Part shown: in pieces, positions 60,184 through 64,000 of the stretch | Position numbering within the stretch: position 1 is the first letter of the stretch | Layout of the letters: each line of letters starts with the position of its first letter | Assembly (NCBI GenBank): GCA_963675135.1 | Contig: OY776129.1 | Location: 79,325,348-79,389,347 of the forward strand | Direction: 5' to 3' | Length of the DNA: 64,000 nt | DNA from: Galeopsis tetrahit | Taxonomy: Eukaryota > Streptophyta > Magnoliopsida > Lamiales > Lamiaceae | The notes under the pieces: generated by a model | Database searches by the model: none | Seen by the model: only the letters and a program-made list of their open reading frames with translations | Told to the model about the DNA's origin: nothing | Translations under genes and position numbers: made by a program

Positions 60184-60902
60184 AAAAAAAACTCAACAAT
60201 ACCAACTCATTCAGCTTCTCTTATTAGTATTATTTTTTGTTGAAAAATATAATCGAAATCTTTCTTTATATACTAATTCTAAATCTTTTCCGGCTGACGT
60301 GGCTTCACTAAAACTCTCCTTTTCAAAAACTCTTAATTCACGTAATTTTAAATTTTTTTAAAATAATTTTCTCTTTCCTCAACTTTCCCTCTCTCCCCTC
60401 CCCGATTTTAATTTTTAAAACTATTTTTTCTTTCTTATCCATTCTCTCTCCTTCCCTTTAAATTTTCTAATTATAATTACAATTATGCATTTTTTATTTT
60501 TTCTTTATGCCATTTTTTTTTCTAAGATATATAAAATAACATACATATGAATTTTAAATAATATTTTTTACCAACCCACGTCTTGTACTAGTCAGTACTA
60601 AATCTCAAAAAATAAATTTGAAAAAATACAAAAATTCTAAAATCCAATAAATGTAAAAAATTCAGTCTGGGCATTTTCACCAACTCAACTGGATATTGTT
60701 GGTGGAGATGTTTTTCTGGAAATGAGCCTAATGCTTATCCGATTGAACTTGGAGGTGTTCCTTTTCTGATACTATGGTGTATTGTTTTATGCCAACATAA
60801 GATAGACTATGCATTACAAGATTGTCCTAAAACGTTGTTGATGCTGTAAGACCAAATGACACTAATAAGAGCAAAGTACCAACATTTCTATTATTTTACA
60901 GC
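60184..60902. other. AT-rich stretch left of the inverted duplication
   Basis: No gene recognised. A CT-rich run lies at 60360-60470. The segment 60660-60890 is less AT-rich than its neighbours and might be captured coding sequence, but I find no consistent frame. Confidence 0.4.
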
Positions 60903-61920
60903 CATCATTGTTCTTCCTTTTCTCCCGAAAATGATTCAGTAACTACAATTGCAACACAAGGCCAGATAGAGATCCTAAGATTAAATGATGACTGATAATA
61001 GAGATCCTAATATTAAAATTAATCCTCATTGTTATGCAAATTTGGAAACAAACATAAAATTAAAAGACTGATAGAGATCTGTTCAAATTTAATCATGCTT
61101 GTCTGGAGACCTACGACAGATTGAGCCTTCCACTTTTACAATACCCAACTTCACACCACGCCTCAAGGACTGAGCCTAAGGTTCCAATACGTCTTAAACT
61201 GCACAAATATAAAATTTATTAATTAGCCTAAAGTAGTTGAGTCTATCGAAATACCAAAAGACACTTACACAAAATAAAATTGGTCATCAACGGGGTTCTG
61301 AGTCTTCTCACCAGTTAACTCCATTTGAAAGATTCCACCAATACAAAAAAATTTCTGTGGAAACACAATATGCTGCTCACCTTCCTCCTACAATTCATTT
61401 AATAAGAGAATAAATAAATCTTTAAAAAGTAAAAAACAGGGGAATATATATATATACCTGAGTAATCGGATATACTGGGGACTCGTATGTCCACTTATAT
61501 TCAACAAAGTCCGGGTGAATCATATAGACTGCGCGGAACTGGACAAAACCCGGGCAATACAGAGTATCTAAAATAATAAATAGGTCAAAACATGGAGTAC
61601 CAAATACGTAATAAAATAGTATATAAAGTGTGCGCACCTTGGAATGGTTCAATACATATCCCGCTAACGAAGCAGACACTTGATACTACTACACTGACTC
61701 TGAGCAAATACAACCCCCAAAACACATAAGAAAAGACAGTGTGTTTTCTTCTTTTATAGTAATTTCACTGGCACTACCGGCCTCTTCAACTAAAATGTTG
61801 GATAAAGTTGTTGTAATGTCATCAATATGATGTACTACAACCCTATCCACGTCAACAAACTGTTCCTTAAAACAACTATTCAAAATTTCATTTGCTATCA
61901 CTAATCAATTAAATTTAAAA
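60903..61920 (-). pseudogene. F-box protein (At4g00755-like) pseudogene, left arm of inverted duplication
   Basis: On the minus strand, splice-bounded pieces read in order: (61689-61901) FVDVDRVVVHHIDDITTTLS and SFLMCFGGCICSES, then a stop; then YCPGFVQFRAVYMIHPDFVE YKWTYESPVYPITQ; then EEGEQHIVFPQKFFCIGGIF and QMELTGEKTQ; then LRRIGTLGSVLEAWCEVGY. Donors and acceptors between the later exons remain usable. The CIGGIxQxELxG phrase and the preceding FRAV...WTY.SP..P resemble the C-terminal half of plant F-box proteins like At4g00755. No F-box itself is seen and stops interrupt the first part, so this is a fragmentary pseudogene. It is mirrored at 61979-62957. Confidence 0.5.
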
Positions 61921-61978
61921 TAAAATTGCATTACGACATTCAATTTTGTTTTAAAATTGCATTACGACATTCAATTTT
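61921..61978. repeat. 58-bp spacer between the inverted arms (tandem ~33-bp unit)
   Basis: The short centre of the large inverted repeat consists of two near-identical direct units, each containing ATTGCATTACGACATTCAAT and TTTGTTTT. It would form the loop of any transcript folding on the two arms. Confidence 0.75.
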
Positions 61979-62957
61979 GTTTTAAATTTGATTGACTAGT
62001 GATAGCAAATAAAATTTTGAAGAGTTGTTTTAAGGAACAGTTTGTTGACGTGAATAGGGTTGACATTACAACAACTTTATCCAACATTTTAGTTGAAGAG
62101 GCCGGTAGTGCCAGTGAAATTACTATAAAAGAAGAAAACACACTGTCTTTTCTTATGTGTTTTGGGGTTGTATTTGCTCAGAGTCAGTGTAGTAGTATCA
62201 AGTGTCTGCTTCGTTAGCGGGATATGTATTGAACCATTCATTCCAAGGTGCGCACACTTTATATATTATTTTATTACGTATTTGGTAATCCATGTTTTGA
62301 CTTTTTTATTATTTTAGATTCTCTATATTGCCCGAGTTTTGTTCAGTTCCGCGCAGTCTATATGATTCACCGGGACTTTGTTGAATATAAATGGACATAC
62401 GGTATATCTGATTACTCAGGTATATATTCTCTTATTAAATGAATTGTAGGAGGAAGGTGAGCAGCATATTGTGTTTCCACATGATTTTTTTGTATTGGTG
62501 GAATCTTTCAAATGGAGTTAATTGGTGAGAAGACTCAGAACCCCGTTGATGGCCAATTTTATTTTGGGTAAGTGTCTTTTGGTATTTCGATAGACTCAAC
62601 TACTTTAGGCTAATTAATAAATTTCATATTTGTGCAGTTTAAGACGTATTGGAACCTTAGCCTCAGTCCTTGAGCCGTGGTGTGAAGTTGGGTATTGTAA
62701 AAGTGGAAGGCTCAAGCTTATCTGTCGTAGGTCTCCAGACAAGCATGATTAAATTTGAATAGATCTCTATCAGTCTTTTAATTTTGTGTTTGTTTCCAAA
62801 TTTGCATAACAATGAGGATTAATTTTAATCTTAGTAGGATCTCTATTATCAGTCATCATTTAATCTTGTATTTGTTTCAATACAAGAGAAGAACCTCTAG
62901 CTATATGGCCTTATGTTGCAATTGTAGTTACTGAATCATTTTTGGAAGAACGATGAT
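61979..62957 (+). pseudogene. F-box protein (At4g00755-like) pseudogene, right arm of inverted duplication
   Basis: Reverse-complement copy of 60903-61920. The same peptides appear on the plus strand (FVDVNRVDITTTLS, FVQFRAVYMIHRDFVEYKWT). Differences are an in-frame 18-base deletion near 62060, a 4-base insertion near 62240, a deletion that removes the ESPV part of the WTY exon, and an altered 3' end. It is more decayed than the left arm. The arms end near CATCATTGTTC (60903) and its partner near 62957. Confidence 0.5.
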
Positions 62958-63412
62958 GTGCAAATTTGTAAATAAACTTTAGTTCCCAACAACTGAGGCA
63001 AAAATTATGTTGCAAATCAATAGAGTAAATAGGTAAATTGTTAACTCATTTATGATAAAAGGGAGATTTAGCTTAATTTGATAAATATATAGGATCCCAT
63101 ACCCCTCTCAAACCTATGGGGAACAAATTAACATTAAGAATAATCAATTGTAAGGATCCTAAATATTTTCAACAAATTAAAATGTTGGAGGAAAACTTAC
63201 ATGTAGTGCAGACGTTCAATACCGGTTAAACAGCATCGGTAGTGCATCCAGTTCCTATTGGAGGAACTCCACCAGTTAAAAGAAGTTGTTTCAGTCGGGA
63301 AAAACGAAGGTATGTCACTGCACAACCCCCCCCCAACTCTGCAGGAAGACAAGGACATAATGAGATGAAACACAGAAATAGTAGGCATGAAAACAATATT
63401 TGCAGTTTAAGT
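62958..63412. other. Gene-free stretch
   Basis: No supported gene. A short frame near 63236-63360 (HPVPIGGTPPVKRSCFSREK) contains a C run at 63327-63335 and matches nothing I recognise. Confidence 0.4.
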
Positions 63413-63688
63413 GGATTCATCAATCTACAAAAAACTGTGTTGAATAGAAGCGTAAAAAAGTTTTGAACAAAACACAAGCATCACATACAGTTTATGTGCA
63501 GCAAGCTCCTTGGCCAAAGCTAAATTTCTCTCTTTAACTCTCGTACATTAACCACTGAGGTTAATAAAATTCTTATAAGAATCTCATGAAAATTTAGTCT
63601 GATGCTGATGCAGTCTGAACTAGATAACTTTTGGTGTAAGTACATAGTTTGTTACTGTGTGAATATAAAAATGTATAGTGCATTCCTA
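63413..63688 (-). pseudogene. TRAIP-like exon 4 and flanking intron fragment
   Basis: The sequence is collinear with 52088-52405 of the TRAIP-like gene: GATTCATCAATCTACAAAAA, then the exon 4 part CAGTTTATGTGCAGCAAGCT and CCTTGGCCAAAGCTAAATTT, then intron GATGCTGATGCAGTCTGAAC. About 30 bases of the 5' half of exon 4 are deleted and the GATGCT microsatellite is shorter. It is a displaced copy, about 10 kb from its source. Confidence 0.85.
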
Positions 63689-63854
63689 CCAGCACATAAT
63701 TTTTTTTCGAACAAACTCATATTGTGTTGAATTTTTTTTCGAACAGGATTTTTTTTTCGAACAAACCCATAGGGCATGTTTGTTTTGGGATGGGAAATCC
63801 GGATTTGGGATTTTGAAACTCCGGAAATTTCAAAATCCAATCCTATAACACTAT

Positions 63855-63955
63855 AAAAGTCTAACTCTATAAATACCTATAAACCCTATATAAATACCTA
63901 TAAAACCTATATAAATACCTATAATACCTATATAAATACCTATAATGTCTATAAC
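63855..63955. repeat. Short tandem repeat of TATAAATACCTATAA units
   Basis: About six imperfect ~19-20-base units with CTATATAAATACCTATAA follow the phrase GGGCATGTTTGTTTTGGGAT. The latter resembles the end of a miniature transposon that would extend beyond the window. Confidence 0.7.
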
Positions 63956-64000
63956 ATAAGGATTTTGAGAACAAACATGTCCATATTGTCTAAAAGTTTT

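Noticed and set aside
1..64000. CRISPR arrays, bacterial operons, ribosome-binding sites or riboswitches
   Set aside because: The sequence is plant nuclear DNA with spliced genes; no such structures are present.

Overview
This window is nuclear DNA of a eudicot plant, probably an asterid; the species cannot be told from sequence alone. It is AT-rich and has many small exons with GT-AG introns. It also carries CTCCCTCCGT-type Stowaway elements, hAT-like miniature elements and decayed retroelements. I rebuilt the gene models by hand from splice sites, reading frame and family resemblance. Nothing was searched.

Layout, left to right: (1) 85-1047, minus: 5' part of a sphingoid long-chain-base kinase (LCBK2-like), cut by the left edge. 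(2) 2771-4623 and 5501-7878, minus: two tandem genes for plastid-type ribosomal protein uL5. The right copy is canonical. The left copy has both termini remodelled. (3) 11365-17134, plus: CBE1-like eIF4E-binding protein. (4) 17948-20554, minus: REVEILLE-type MYB-like clock factor. (5) 21515-22657, minus: plant endosulfine/ARPP19 protein. (6) 25114-26599, minus: At1g01500-like membrane-anchored protein. (7) 30765-32639, plus: HMA-domain protein with a prenylation tail. (8) 37010-39902, minus: type I ACC synthase. (9) 40-50 kb: repeat-rich, gene-poor. (10) 50170-53883, minus: TRAIP-like RING E3 ligase. (11) 54-64 kb: retroelement debris, dispersed TRAIP fragments and a 2-kb inverted duplication of an F-box-like pseudogene.

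From memory, the order uL5c - CBE1 - REVEILLE - At1g01500-like - HMA protein - ACC synthase combines two Arabidopsis segments: At4g01280-At4g01310 and At1g01480-At1g01520. The window may therefore keep a gene order that Arabidopsis split between two duplicated blocks.

The genes do not form a single pathway. They cover plastid translation (uL5c), mRNA cap-binding regulation (CBE1), circadian control (REVEILLE), PP2A regulation (endosulfine), ethylene synthesis (ACS), sphingolipid signalling (LCBK2) and genome maintenance (TRAIP). The strongest unusual signals are the frameshifted targeting region of the left uL5 copy, the long inverted duplication near 61.9 kb, a minisatellite in the ACS promoter, nested miniature elements, and shedding of TRAIP fragments downstream of the gene.
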